A stretch of 64,000 nt of DNA from Scalesia atractyloides (taxonomy: Eukaryota > Streptophyta > Magnoliopsida > Asterales > Asteraceae). The stretch covers positions 37,852,341-37,916,340 of the forward strand of contig CAMTDV010000012.1 in assembly GCA_947069175.1 (NCBI GenBank). The letters are read 5' to 3'. Both the position numbers and the translations under genes were made by a program. The notes beneath the pieces were generated by a model. It was not told where the DNA came from. It worked only from the letters and a program-made list of their open reading frames with translations, and did no database searches. Positions 46,248 through 57,870 of the stretch are shown here, one piece after another. Each line of letters opens with the position of its first letter. The first letter of the stretch is position 1.

Positions 46248-46865
46248 CTCTGAGCCATAGTTGTCAATAGCGAGCGCAACGATCGCTATAGCGCGCTACA
46301 TAGTGTATAGGTCTAGGCTCGCTATCAGGGTTGTAGAGATAGTTAGCAACAATTTGCCCATGGCTTTATAGTCCAATGGCATTTTGGGGGTGGGATAAAG
46401 CTTTGGGACCAATAGGTCCTGGGTTCGATTCCCACAAGGGGGTTTTTCCTATATTTATTGGGTTTCCTCCTGAATTGGTGTATAGGCATTATGCCTTATG
46501 GAGATGGATATGATCGGGTGGTTCCGCTGGTGGCACGATAATACTCCAGTGGTCCGTCAGTGATCCGAATTTGCCGTTCAAAAAAAAAAGATGGCGACAA
46601 TTTGGTTATTTTTTTGTTTTTCTTTTTAATATAAATAACAATTAAATATAGCTATAAAATAGCTGGATTGTAGTTTTTTGTTAAATATACATGTAAAATA
46701 GCATATATACCAGAGTATTTTGATATAATATATATATAAAAATATTCATTTTTATTGTTCTAGTGTATCGCTACTTATAAAATAGCCGCTCGCTATTCGC
46801 TATGTAGCATATAGGTACCTTGTCGCTACTTGTCGCAATTCGCCATTAACAACTATGCTTTGAGC
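46248..46865. mobile_element. hAT-like MITE, copy 1, with a SINE inside
   Basis: The inverted ends CATAGTTGTCAATAGCGA (46256) and TCGCCATTAACAACTATG (to 46857) are flanked by CTCTGAGC and CTTTGAGC, an 8 bp duplication with one change. An 8 bp duplication suggests hAT. The body is AT-rich and shares its sequence with 59089-59434. It has no transposase. Confidence 0.8.
46346..46604 (+). mobile_element. tRNA-derived SINE
   Basis: The head has an A-box-like TAGTCCAATGGC and a B box GGTTCGATTCC. The body includes GGTGTATAGGCATTATGCC and GGTGGTTCCGCTGGTGGCAC, and the end is TTC followed by nine to ten A. The flanks GCAACAATTTG and GCGACAATTTG form an 11 bp target duplication with one change. The SINE is absent from the sister MITE at 59089. 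The family name is not certain. Confidence 0.85.
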
Positions 46866-47090
46866 TAATGGTACGTTTGGGTCATTTGGATTTGTAACTA
46901 GATTTGCCAAAATAAACAGATCAGACGAGATGGTTCAAAACAGGTTACTTTCGTACTGGTTGACCTGTATCGTTTTGGTACATTATTTATTGATATAGCT
47001 ACAAGATATGACATGTATATGAAATGATTTATGTAGCTTCTAATCACGTACACTATATTCTTTCATGTTTGTGTTTTTTTGTCTCTATAG

Positions 47091-47806
47091 GCTGCTACCT
47101 TACCACTTGGTAGCAGATTATGAAGCAGAGGAAGATGATAGAATCCTAGACGGACACCACAGGCCAAGCATTATCACGCTCGCAACAATGGGATCTCAAC
47201 ATTGGTAATAAATTAACCGAATTTACTTCAACTTTTGAAAAACAAGTTCTTGCCTTCAATATCATTACCCGAAAACGAGCCATTGGGGAGTTTAGATCAG
47301 AAGAAAGGGTATTTATTGAACAGGCTCTCCTACAGGAAGAAAGGCGCGCATTGTTTGAAGCGAGGGTAGAAATGGAAACAAGACAAAAGGCGGGAGCCGC
47401 CAGTGCGCACATGGCGGCTATGGCTCGAGCCGAGTCACAGGCTCATGCTGCGATGATGGCTAGGGGACCAATAAGGGCTAGTGCAATGAGAGCTCATGAA
47501 GTGGTTGACCAAGAACCAGAAGTCAACCCAGATGGGATGATGAATCGGTGGGAGAATAATAATGTTCAACAAGATGAAAAAGAAGCGTGTGAGGATTTTT
47601 TGATTGATGAAGAGAAGGATAATGGAGATATGGGTAGTAGTATTCAAAGTAAATTAAGGTTTTCGATAGATGTAAAGCATGCGTCGATATCCATTTGGGC
47701 TAAGTACCGTGCTGAAGTGAATCCATGGTGTCTGGACAACATCGGTTCCGATGACGGTGGTCATTTGTATCTCCTTCGGTTGCTATACCGAGTCCCGGTA
47801 TTGTAA
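47091..47806 (+). pseudogene. GLTSCR1-domain protein fragment (BRM-interacting-protein-like)
   Basis: After a good acceptor (TTTGTCTCTATAG) the exon reads LLPYHLVADYEAEEDDRILD, the end of the GLTSCR1 conserved region. After a one-base shift near 47152 it continues with QQWDLNIGNKLTEFTSTFEK, then ITRKRAIGEFRSEERVFIEQ and ALLQEERRALFEARVEMETR, with an Ala-rich helical stretch (AHMAAMARAESQAHAAMMAR). Plant members (BRIP1/BRIP2 in Arabidopsis, from memory) are subunits of BRM-type SWI/SNF chromatin remodelling complexes in the nucleus. The N-terminal part of the domain was not found upstream, and the C terminus after about 47650 looks unrelated, so I read a gene fragment. An assembly error could explain the single shift. 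Confidence 0.6.
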
Positions 47807-48441
47807 CGGTACTCATCAAACCGATATCGATCGAAAGCCCGTCGTGAAGCGCATGATATCCCACTAGTATCTGTAATAATGCGCGGCTTGGGTTCTATTA
47901 TTTTATGTAAAAATAACATTTGAATTAGTGTTTAGTAAGATCGTGTTGCGTTGGTCCAAAAAATATATATCTACGCTTTACACGATTTAAAAACCACACT
48001 CTTTACTTGTGTATCGAATAGTTGCCCTTCATTCTTTGGAATAAAAACGTGTTTTGCTATCCTATCTATGTTATCAATACAAAAAATAAAGGCTGTTTAC
48101 TTCTAGAAGCACGCACATAGTTTCTATGAAATATAAAACAGTTGTATAACATAACCACTTTTATGTTGAGAAAAATTCCTCATCCACAGAAACATAAAGA
48201 CGAAGCATCCTTTGAAAACAAACAAACAAACAAAAAGAAACGTAAGAAACATGGATTCACTCTCGTATGTATCTAGAAGCCCAGTGGCCACCCAATGCCA
48301 CCAAACCCTTCTAGATTTTCCTTCTTTTAATTATATTTATATCGCTTTCATTTTTATTTTAACATTTTTTCGTGACCCAGTCGACTTTTTGTAGGTCAAT
48401 TTAACTAACAGACAACCTATTCAATCATCTAGCCTTTGCTG
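47807..48441. other. Spacer upstream of the peptide gene
   Basis: AT-rich, presumably with the distal promoter of the gene that follows; no other feature recognised. Confidence 0.4.
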
Positions 48442-48449
48442 TTTATATA
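48442..48449 (+). promoter_or_regulatory. Candidate TATA box of the peptide gene
   Basis: TTTATATA lies 46 bp before the start codon, leaving room for a transcription start near 48475 and a short leader. Confidence 0.5.
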
Positions 48450-48494
48450 CCAACCTCACAGCAGCCAGTACGGTAGTAGTTTATCAGCGATAAC

Positions 48495-51400
48495 ATGAGA
48501 TTCCCCGTTAAGCCGGCTTTGATCTTCTTGGTGTTTGTTTTGGTGATGGGTTTTAGGTTCGAGTCTAATCATCAAATGATTATATTTGCACAAGCGCGAC
48601 CCCTTTCGCTTGTATCCACAGCAAGTAAGTACTACCCACCCCAAATCTTTTTTCTTTTTCTTTTTTTGTAGTTGCTGATTTAAGAGTTGTTGGTTACAGG
48701 CTTCACTCCGCACACACTAACTTGTATATAATGCACGAAGAACATGAATGAAAATTGCTACTCAAAAGGGGTTATCTATTCAATAAACAAATAGGTTTTA
48801 AATAGCCATACATTTACAAACGTGCAAAGAACAAATAAAGAATATACTACTTATTCAACTAAAGATTCCCTACAAAGCATGACCACTTCTCCCCAACGTA
48901 TATCTCCTTGTGAATCGGTCAACCCTTTGACTTTTCTTTATTCATCATGGAGCATGCAACTTAACAACTTAAACTATTAAATAACTGAATTATTAAGCCA
49001 CACAAGCTTTGCCATGCAACCCACGTGATTATATGAAACTAAGCTTATAATTTCATACCACAACTCATCTCGTGTGACCCGTGACTCGTGTAACCCGCGA
49101 ACAAAACCGAGTAAACCCAACAATCACTCCCTTAATCGTTTGTTCACACCACTCGTTTACGACAACGGAATCACCGTCTCCTCTCGGACCATCTCGACTT
49201 CTACCGGACACATGACCTCAACCTCGGTCACATCCAAAGTCGTTCTAACACTCGACCTATCCTGGACACCCTGGTCTTCACCTCAACCACGTCCAAAGTC
49301 GTCTTCGATCGCGATTTCACTAGTCTGTCAAATCCTTCCTTGATACGCACCACTTGCGTATCAACCACCAACTAGACACCACCCACCCGCTGCACCGTCT
49401 TCGAGTCGCTAAACGAATATCTCAGCCACACCGCTGTTCCGTTTCTACCGCGTTACACCCGTTGGTTTTTCTGCCATAAGAATTCGACGTCTCCTTGCGA
49501 TTCTTCTCCTAGGAAAAAAAGAGTATCCGACAAATAAAAACACAATCTATTCTCGTTCTTCGATCAACAACTGGGTTAACAAGCCCGCTGATTTGGCCTG
49601 AATCACGACTCGTCTCCGCTACCCTCTTGATCCCCTAGAACATAAACCCTCGAACCCGCTGAACTACGATCACCTAGTTTTCTCCGATCACTGCTGATCT
49701 GTCACCTCCGATCACTGCACACCGGTCACTTCTGATCGCTCTTGTCCTTTTCTTCCACTTTAATCATCGCTAACAGCTATGAGACACACCGGTGTTCACC
49801 CGTCACCCCCGTCATCCTGACCGGTACTCTCCGCACGACAACGATTGACACGAACCACCTTCCGGTCTCCGCCTTCTGCTGTATAATGACCCGAACCCTT
49901 CTTTTACGCCTGCCCTCCACCGACCGACACACCCGCCGGTGGCGCTCGCTTCCTCTGATCTTGAAACCCGCCTTTTACGAGCCCTAGGCTCTGATACCAA
50001 ATGTTGGTTACAGGCCCCACTCCACACACACTAACTTGTATATAATGCACCAAGAACAGGAATGAAAATTGCTACTCAAAAGGGGTTATCTATTCAATAA
50101 ACAAATAGGCTTTAAATAGCCATACATTTACAAATGTGCAAAGAACAAATAAAGAATATACTACTTATTCAACTAAAGATTTCCTACAAAGCATGACCAC
50201 TTCTCCCCAACGTATATCTCCTTGTGAATCGGTCAACCCTTTGACTTTTCTTTATTCATCATGGAGCATGCAACTTAACAACTTAAACTATTAAATAACT
50301 AAATTATTAAGCCACACAAGCTTTGCCATGCAACCCACGTGATTATATAAAACTAAGCTTATAATTTCATACCACAACTCATCTCGTGTGACCCGTGACT
50401 CGTGTAACCCGCGAACAAAAACCGAGTAAACCCAACAATGACCCCCTTAATCGGTTTGTTCACACCACTCGTTCACGACACCGGAATCACCGTCTCCTCT
50501 CGAACCATCTCGACTTCCACCGGACACATGACCTCAACCTCGGTCACATCCAAAGTCGTTCTAACACCTCGACCTATCCTGGACACCCTGATCTTCACCT
50601 CAACCACGTCCAAAGTCGTCTCCGATCACGATTTCACTAGTCTGTCAAACCCTTCCTTGATACGCACCACTTGCGTATCAACCACCAACTAGACACCAGC
50701 CACCCGCTGCACCGTCTTCGAGTCGCTAAACGAATATCTCAGCCACACCTCTGTTACGTTTCTACCGCGCTACTTCCGTTGGTTTTTCTGCCATAAGAAT
50801 TCGACGTCTCCTTGCGATTCTTCTCCTAGAAAGAAAGAGTATCCGACAAATAAAAACACAATCTATTCTCGTTCTTCGATCAACAACTGGGTTAACAAGC
50901 CCGTTGATTTGGCCTGAATCACGACTCGTCTCCGCTACCCTCTTGATCCCCTAGAACATAAACCCTCGAACCCGCTGACCTACGATCACCTAGTTTCTCC
51001 GATCACTGCTGATCTGTCACCTCCAATCACTGCACACCGGTCACTTCTGATCGCTCTTGTCCTTTTCTTCCACTTTAATCATCGCTAACAGCTATGAGAC
51101 ACACCGCTGTTCACCCGTCACCCCCGTCATCCTGACCGGTACTCTCCGCACGACAACGATTGACACGAACCACCTTCCGGTCTCCGCCTTCTGCTGTATA
51201 ATGACCCGAACCCTTCTTTACGCCTGCCCTCCACCGACCGACACACCCGCCGTGGCGGGTGCTTCCTCTGATCTTCAAACCCGCCTTCTACGAGCCCTAG
51301 GCTCTAATACCAAATGTTGGTTACAGGCCCCACTCCACACACACTAACTTGTATATAATGCACGAATGAAAATTGCTACTCAAAAGGGGTTATCTATTCA

Positions 51401-54400
51401 ATAAACAAATAGGCTTTAAATAGCCATACATTTACAAATGTGCAAAGAACAAATAAAGAATATACTACTTATTCAACTAAAGATTCCCTACAAAGCATGA
51501 CCACTTCTCCCCAACGTATATCTCCTTGTGAATCGGTCAACCCTTTGACTTTTCTTTATTCATCATGGAGCATGCAACTTAACAACTTAAACTATTAAAT
51601 AACTAAATTATTAAGCCACACAAGCTTTGCCATGCAACCCACGTGATTATATGAAACTAAGCTTATAATTTCATACCACAACTCATCTCGTGTGACCCGT
51701 GACTCGTGTAACCCGCGAACAAAACCGAGTAAACCCAACAATGACCCCCTTAATCGGTTTGTTCACACCACTCGTTCACGACACCGGAATCACCGTCTCC
51801 TCTCGAACCATCTCGACTTCCACCGGACACATGACCTCAACCTCGGTCACATCCAAAGTCGTTCTAACACTCGACCTATCCTGGACACCCTGATCTTCAC
51901 CTCAACCACGTCCAAAGTCGTCTCCGATCGCGATTTCACTAGTCTGTCAAACCCTTCCTTGATACGCACCACTTGCGTATCAACCACCAACTAGACACCA
52001 GCCACCCGCTGCAACCGTCTTCGAGTCGCTAAACGAATATCTCAGCCACACCGCTGTTTCGTTTCTACCGCGCTACATCCGTTGGTTTTTCTGCCATAAG
52101 AATTCGACGTCTCCTTGCGATTCTTCTCCTAGGAAAGAAAGAGTATCCGACAAATAAAAACACAATCTATTCTCGTTCTTCGATCAACAACTGGGTTAAC
52201 AAGCCCGTGATTTGGCCTGAATCACGACTCGTCTCCGCTACCCTCTTGATCCCCTAGAACATAAACCCTCGAACCCGCTGACACTAACGATCACTGCTGA
52301 TCTGTCACCTCCGATCACTGCACACCGGTCACTTCTGATCGCTCTTGTCCTTTTCTTCCACTTTAATCATCGCTAACAGCTATGAGACACACCGGTGTTC
52401 ACCCGTCACCCCCGTCATCCTGACCGGTACTCTCCGCACGACAACGATTGACACGAACCACCTTCCGGTCTCCGCCTTCTGCTGTATAATGACCCGAACC
52501 CTTCTTTTACGCCTGCCCTCCACCGACCGACACACCCGCCGGTGGCGCTCGCTTCCTCTGATCTTCAAACCCGCCTTCTACGAGCCCTAGGCTCTGATAC
52601 CAAATGTTGGTTACAGGCCCCACTCCACACACACTAACTTGTATATAATGCACAAGAACAGGAATGAAAATTGCTACTCAAAAGGGGTTATCTATTCAAT
52701 AAACAAATAGGCTTTAAATAGCCATACATTTACAAATGTGCAAAGAACAAATAAAGAATATACTACTTATTCAACTAAAGATTCCCTACAAAGCATGACC
52801 ACTTCTCCCCAACGTATATCTCCTTGTGAATCGGTCAACCCTTTGACTTTTCTTTATTCATCATGGAGCATGCAACTTAACAACTTAAACTATTAAATAA
52901 CTAAATTATTAAGCCACACAAGCTTTGCCATGCAACCCACGTGATTATATGAAACTAAGCTTATAATTTCATACCACAACTCATCTCGTGTGACCCGTGA
53001 CTCGTGTAACCCGCGAACAAAACCGAGTAAACCCAACAATGACCCCCTTAATCGGTTTGTTCACACCACTCGTTCACGACACCGGAATCACCGTCTCCTC
53101 TCGAACCATCTCGACTTCCACCGGACACATGACCTCAACCTCGGTCACATCCAAAGTCGTTCTAACACTCGACCTATCCTGGACACCCTGATCTTCACCT
53201 CAACCACGTCCAAAGTCGTCTCCGATCGCGATTTCACTAGTCTGTCAAACCCTTCCTTGATACGCACCACTTGCGTATCAACCACCAACTAGACACCAGC
53301 CACCCGCTGCACCGTCTTCGAGTCGCTAAACGAATATCTCAGCCACACCGCTGTTTCGTTTCTACCGCGCTACTTCCGTTGGTTTTTCTGCCATAAGAAT
53401 TCGACGTCTCCTTGCGATTCTTCTCCTAGGAAAGAAAGAGTATCCGACAAATAAAAACACAATCTATTCTCGTTCTTCGATCAACAACTGGGTTAACAAG
53501 CCCGCTGATTTGGCCTGAATCACGACTCGTCTCCGCTACCCTCTTGATCCCCTAGAACATAAACCCTCGAACCCGCTGACCTACGATCACCTAGTTTTCT
53601 CCGATCACTGCTGATCTGTCACCTCCAATCACTGCACACCGGTCACTTCTGATCGCTCTTGTCCTTTTCTTCCACTTTAATCATCGCTAACAGCTATGAG
53701 ACACACCGTGTTCACCCGCACCTCACCCCCGTCATCCTGACCGGTACTCTCCGCACGACAACGATTGACACGAACCACCTTCCGGTCTCCGCCTTCTGCT
53801 GTATAATGACCCGAACCCTTCTTTTAACGCCTGCCCTCCACCGACCGACACACCCGCCGGTGGCGCTCGCTTCCTCTGATCTTCAAACCCGCCTTCTACG
53901 AGCCCTAGGCTCTGATACCAAATGTTGGTTACAGGCCCCACTCCACACACACTAACTTGTATATAATGCAAGAAGAACAGGAATGAAAATTACTACTCAA
54001 AAGGGGTTATCTATTCAATAAACAAATAGGCTTTAAATAGCCATACATTTACAAACGTGCAAAGAACAAATAAAGAATATACTACTTATTCAACTAAAGA
54101 TTCCCTACAAAGCATGACCACTTCTCCCCAACGTATATCTCCTTGTGAATCGGTCAACCCTTTGACTTTTCTTTATTCATCATGGAGCATGCAACTTAAC
54201 AACTTAAACTATTAAATAACTAAATTATTAAGCCACACAAGCTTTGCCATGCAACCCACGTGATTATATGAAACTAAGCTTATAAATTTCATACCACAAC
54301 TCATCTCGTGTGACCCGTGACTCGTGTAACCCGCGAACAAAACCGAGTAAACCCAACAATGACCCCCTTAATCGTTTGTTCACACCACTCGTTCACGACA

Positions 54401-56272
54401 CCTGAATCACCGTATCCTCTCGAACCATCTCGACTTCCACCGACACATGACCTCAACCTCGGTCACATCCAAAGTCGTTCTAACACTTGACCTATCCTGG
54501 ACACCCTGGTCTTCACCTCAACCACGTCCAAAGTCGTCTTCGATCGCGATTTCACTAGTCTGTCAAATCCTTCCTTGATACGCACCACTTGCGTATCAAC
54601 CACCAACTAGACACCAGCCACCCGCCGCACCGTCTTCGAGTCGCTAAACGAATATCTCAGCCACACCGCTGTTCCGTTTCTACCGCGTTACACCCGTTGG
54701 TTTTTTCTGCCATAAGAATTCGACGTCTCCTTGCGATTCTTCTCCTAGGAAAGAAAGAGTATCCGACAAATAAAAACACAATCTATTCTCGTTCTTCGAT
54801 CAACAACTGGGTTAACAAGCCCGCTGATTTGGCCTGAATCACGACTCGTCTCCGCTACCCTCTTGATCCCCTAGAACATAAACCCTCGAACCCGCTGAAC
54901 TACGATCACCTAGTTTTCTCCGATCACTGCTGATCTGTCACCTCCATCACTGCACACCGGTCACTTCTGTCGCTCTTGTCCTTTTCTTCCACTTTAATCA
55001 TCGCTAACAGCTATGAGACACACCGCTGTTCACCCGTCACCCCCGTCATCCTGACCGGTACTCTCCGCACGACAACGATTGACACGAACCACCTTCCGGT
55101 CTCCGCCTTCTGCTGTATAATGACCCGAACCCTTCTTTTACGCCTGCCCTCCACCGACCGACACACCCGCCGGTGGCGGATGCTTCCTCTGATCTTCAAA
55201 CCCGCCTTCTACGAGCCCTAGGCTCTGATACCAAATGTTGGTTACAGGCCCCACTCCACACACACTAACTTGTATATAATGCACGAAGAACAGGAATGAA
55301 AATTACTACTCAAAAGGGGTTATCTATTCAATAAACAAATAGGCTTTAAATAGCCATACATTTACAAACGTGCAAAGAACAAATAAAGAATATACTACTT
55401 ATTCAACTAAAGATTCCCTACAAAGCATGACCACTTCTCCTCAACGTATATCTCCTTGTGAATCGGTCAACCCTTTGACTTTTCTTTATTCATCATGGAG
55501 CATGCAACTTAACAACTTAAACTATTAAATAACTAAATTATTAAGCCACACAAGCTTTGCCATGCAACCCACGTGATTATATGAAACTAAGCTTATAATT
55601 TCATACCACAACTCATCTCGTGTGACCTGTGACTCGTGTGACCCGCGAACAAAACCGAGTAAACCCAACAGTGCTAAACGTATATCATCCTCTTTATTTT
55701 AAGTTGTCAAATATGTGGAATGAACAAGTTAAAAACTTAGCAAAAAGTTGTATTAAGATGCGTACAATCTTGTAAATGATATGTAAAAAGTTGATATTAT
55801 GATTACAAAGTATAGTTTCGTAATCATGCCAATTCAATATGAGCTAACAAGTTGTACTAGTTAATATTAGTATAGTAAATTAACTACAGGATGATGTAAT
55901 GGAACTATTCTAATGTTCTACTAATGTCACTTGTGTATAAAAATATGCTATTATTATATATTTCATCTAAGAATTTGTAAATAAGAAGCTTATATTAATC
56001 ATATATTCTTTGTTTTTTCTTCTTCAAAATATGTATAAATGATACAAAAACATACGAGATCCCACGTTAACCATTGTAAACGAGCCTGGCATGTATAGTT
56101 TGTCATGTCTATTATACTAACTTTGGAATTGACATGATTTGTAGGATATGCAAGGGCTTTCGATACGCTGGGAATGATATGCAAATGTTGTGATAGTGCG
56201 GGAGGAGACTGCACACGTACATGGAGCGGATCGTGTTCTAATCTCCAATGCATTCCTTGGAGATTACACTAA
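48495..56272 (+). CDS. Small secreted six-cysteine peptide, two exons
   Basis: Exon 1 (48495-48624) begins with a signal peptide (MRFPVKPALIFLVFVLVMGF) and ends at a consensus donor, GTAAGT. Exon 2 (56145-56272) follows TACTAAC, a perfect branch-point motif, and TTTGTAG. Joined, they encode 85 residues ending IPWRLH and a TAA. The mature C terminus has six cysteines in the pattern CxCC-x6-C-x7-C-x4-C (CKCCDSAGGDC, then SCSNLQC). Signal peptide, splice sites, phase and stop all agree, which supports a real gene. The product should be secreted and disulfide-bonded. I cannot name its family with confidence; plant cysteine-rich signalling or defence peptides are the nearest class. The 7520 bp intron contains a retrotransposon array, which may affect splicing or expression. 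Confidence 0.65.
48688..49122 (-). repeat. Array LTR a
   Basis: First LTR, the most distinct copy at its outer end (GGCTTCACTCCG where others have GGCCCCACTCCA). The internal region 49123-50001 follows. Confidence 0.9.
50002..50437 (-). repeat. Array LTR b
   Basis: Bounded by TGTTGGTTACAGGC and AAACCCAACA. The adjacent primer site (49988-49999) is intact. Internal region 50438-51314 follows. Confidence 0.9.
51315..51740 (-). repeat. Array LTR c
   Basis: Shortest LTR (426 bp), lacking GAACAGGAAT-like bases near 51366. Its primer site (51301-51312) carries one change, GCTCTAATACCA in place of GCTCTGATACCA. Internal region 51741-52604 lacks about 15 bp near 52284. Confidence 0.9.
52605..53038 (-). 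repeat. Array LTR d
   Basis: Bounded as the others; primer site 52591-52602 intact. Internal region 53039-53922 follows. Confidence 0.9.
53923..54358 (-). repeat. Array LTR e
   Basis: Shares TACAAACGTGC with LTRs a and f, where b, c and d have TACAAATGTGC. Primer site 53909-53920 intact. Internal region 54359-55235 follows. Confidence 0.9.
55236..55670 (-). repeat. Array LTR f (outer, 5' LTR in element orientation)
   Basis: Last LTR, ending AAACCCAACA before unique intron DNA. In the element's own direction this is the first LTR, with its primer site at 55222-55233. Confidence 0.9.
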
Positions 56273-57136
56273 CGTGCTATATGTGTTTAATTTTGTAGTG
56301 CTTGTAATGATTGTGCCTATTTTTTTGTATTCCGAATTAAAGCACAATACAATAGTAGTACATACTTCTTGGTAGTTTCAAAGTTGTTAGATTTTAGATT
56401 AGCTTGGCAAAACGGATGGGTCATGCGAACGGGCTAGAATGGTTCTGGTCAAATAGGTTGAGCAAAATGAGTATGGATGAAACCCGATGGTTTTTAAAAA
56501 ATATTAAGTTTGATTTGGGTCATAAAGAGTTCTTACCAAATGGTCGTTTCAGAAAAAAAAAAAAAGATTAACAAATTGTGTTTACCCGCTAAACAAATTT
56601 TGTAACGGTCCATAGTGACTGATAGAGTCGGCAGCCATGGCGGGCGTTGCCGATGGCCGACTGTGGAGGTGGCGGGCATTGGTGGTGGTGGCATCCCAAC
56701 GAGTAGGTGGTGAAACAAAGATAGTGACCCTTTTTGACCAATTATATAAATTATGTCCATAATAAATTAGCAAAGTCGTGGTAAGGGATAAATAGAGTAT
56801 CATCAATGAAAACACCATTAACAAGTAGTGTATTTATTTATCATATCGACTTAATGGTTGTTTGGATGTGATTACATGATACTAAATTATTATAATAAGA
56901 TAATCAACTGCAATAGAACGGGTGAGTTTGTGTACTTCAAGTTGAACTTAAGCTAACTCTCTCTTGCCTCAATTCAACTCATAGAAAAAGTAATTTATGA
57001 ATAATTTTATTTAGTTCTCACATAATCTTTCGGGTTAAAAAAAGATTCAAATAATCAAAATGGTGTGTTTAAATTTAGTTTCAAATATAAAAAGAGGTAT
57101 TTTAGAATACCTTAATTTTTGGTGGTTTTGCATGGA
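56273..57136. other. Spacer after the peptide gene
   Basis: The first 150 bp probably include the 3' untranslated region (AATTAAAG near 56335 could act in polyadenylation). The rest is AT-rich with a GC-rich patch at 56630-56720; nothing else recognised. Confidence 0.4.
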
Positions 57137-57787
57137 ACCAAACATAGGGGTGTTTAGAATTCGATTCGGATTCGAAAAATTCGAAATTCGACTCGATATT
57201 CGATTAAAGATGTTCGAATTCGAGTTGATTCGTATTCGAGTCCAGTAATCGAATTAGAATCGAATACGAATTTATGATTTTTAATTCGATTGAAATTTAA
57301 ATTCAATTTATATATAAATTTTTGATATATATATATACACACACCATATAAATTCTATACGTGGCCAAAGTATGAACTACCACCATAAGTGATAAGTTTA
57401 GCATTCATAACATTATGAAATCTACTGACAAATAGCTCATACTACTTATTCCTAAATTTTTTTCTAACTTAAATCGCTATGAGTAACCAACCTATCTTCT
57501 AAAGTTTTGTGTTTTGACATATTGATAGTTAATTAATTTCGCAGATTGTTATATTTTATGTTGAATATAAATAGTTTGTTGTAGTTTTAAAAATTGAAAG
57601 TAAATAATTTATTGTTTAGGGTGAATTTGAATTAATTCGAATTTATTCGAAATTCGGTTCGAATTTGATTCGAATTCGAGTTTCAATATTAATCAATCGA
57701 ATACGAATTCAGGTAAGAAAAACAAAAATTTGATTAGAATAATTCAAAAATTCATTATTCGATTCGATGAATACCTCTAACCAAATA
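57137..57787. mobile_element. hAT-like MITE rich in TTCGAA
   Basis: The ends TAGGGGTGTTTAGAATTCGA (57145) and, read from the other side, TAGAGGTATTCATCGAATCG (to 57779) form imperfect inverted repeats. The flanks ACCAAACA and ACCAAATA form an 8 bp duplication with one change. Both ends are full of ATTCGAA/TTCGATTC motifs; the middle is AT-rich and has no transposase. Confidence 0.72.
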
Positions 57788-57870
57788 CCATGTCTCGAAC
57801 TTGTGACATCTTGATCTCAAGAGAACCTTGAATACCAATAAACCACAAGGAGTATGGTGCAACCAAGGCT
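57787..57870 (-). other. tRNA-like fragment, possibly a SINE head
   Basis: On the minus strand TGGTTTATTGG fits the A-box consensus and AGTTCGAGAC fits a B box about 35-40 bp later, in a tRNA-like context. No SINE body or poly(A) tail could be traced. Confidence 0.4.

Larger units (their letters stand above)
48688..55670 (-). mobile_element. Tandem array of a small LTR retrotransposon (TRIM-like)
   Basis: Six LTRs of 426-436 bp alternate with five internal regions of 864-884 bp, all in one orientation; unit starts are 1314, 1313, 1290, 1318 and 1313 bp apart. On the minus strand each LTR begins TGTTGGGTTTACTCGG and ends CTGTAACCAACA. Next to it comes TTTGGTATCAGAGCC, an initiator-Met primer site. 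Each internal region ends at a polypurine tract like AAGGGGGTCAT. No gag or pol motif is seen. The flanks (AGAGT, GTGCT) do not match as a target duplication. Repeated 81-100 codon frames within the units are not supported as genes. Confidence 0.9.
48625..56144 (+). other. Intron of the peptide gene
   Basis: GT-AG intron with donor GTAAGT (48625), branch point TACTAAC (56115-56121) and acceptor TTTGTAG. Without the 6983 bp array it would be about 540 bp, a normal plant size. Confidence 0.65.

Noticed and set aside
49742..55221. 81-100 codon frames repeated in each unit of the array (for example MSFSSTLIIANSYETHR)
   Set aside because: They run opposite to the element, differ by frameshifts between units and match no known protein; they are by-products of repetition.
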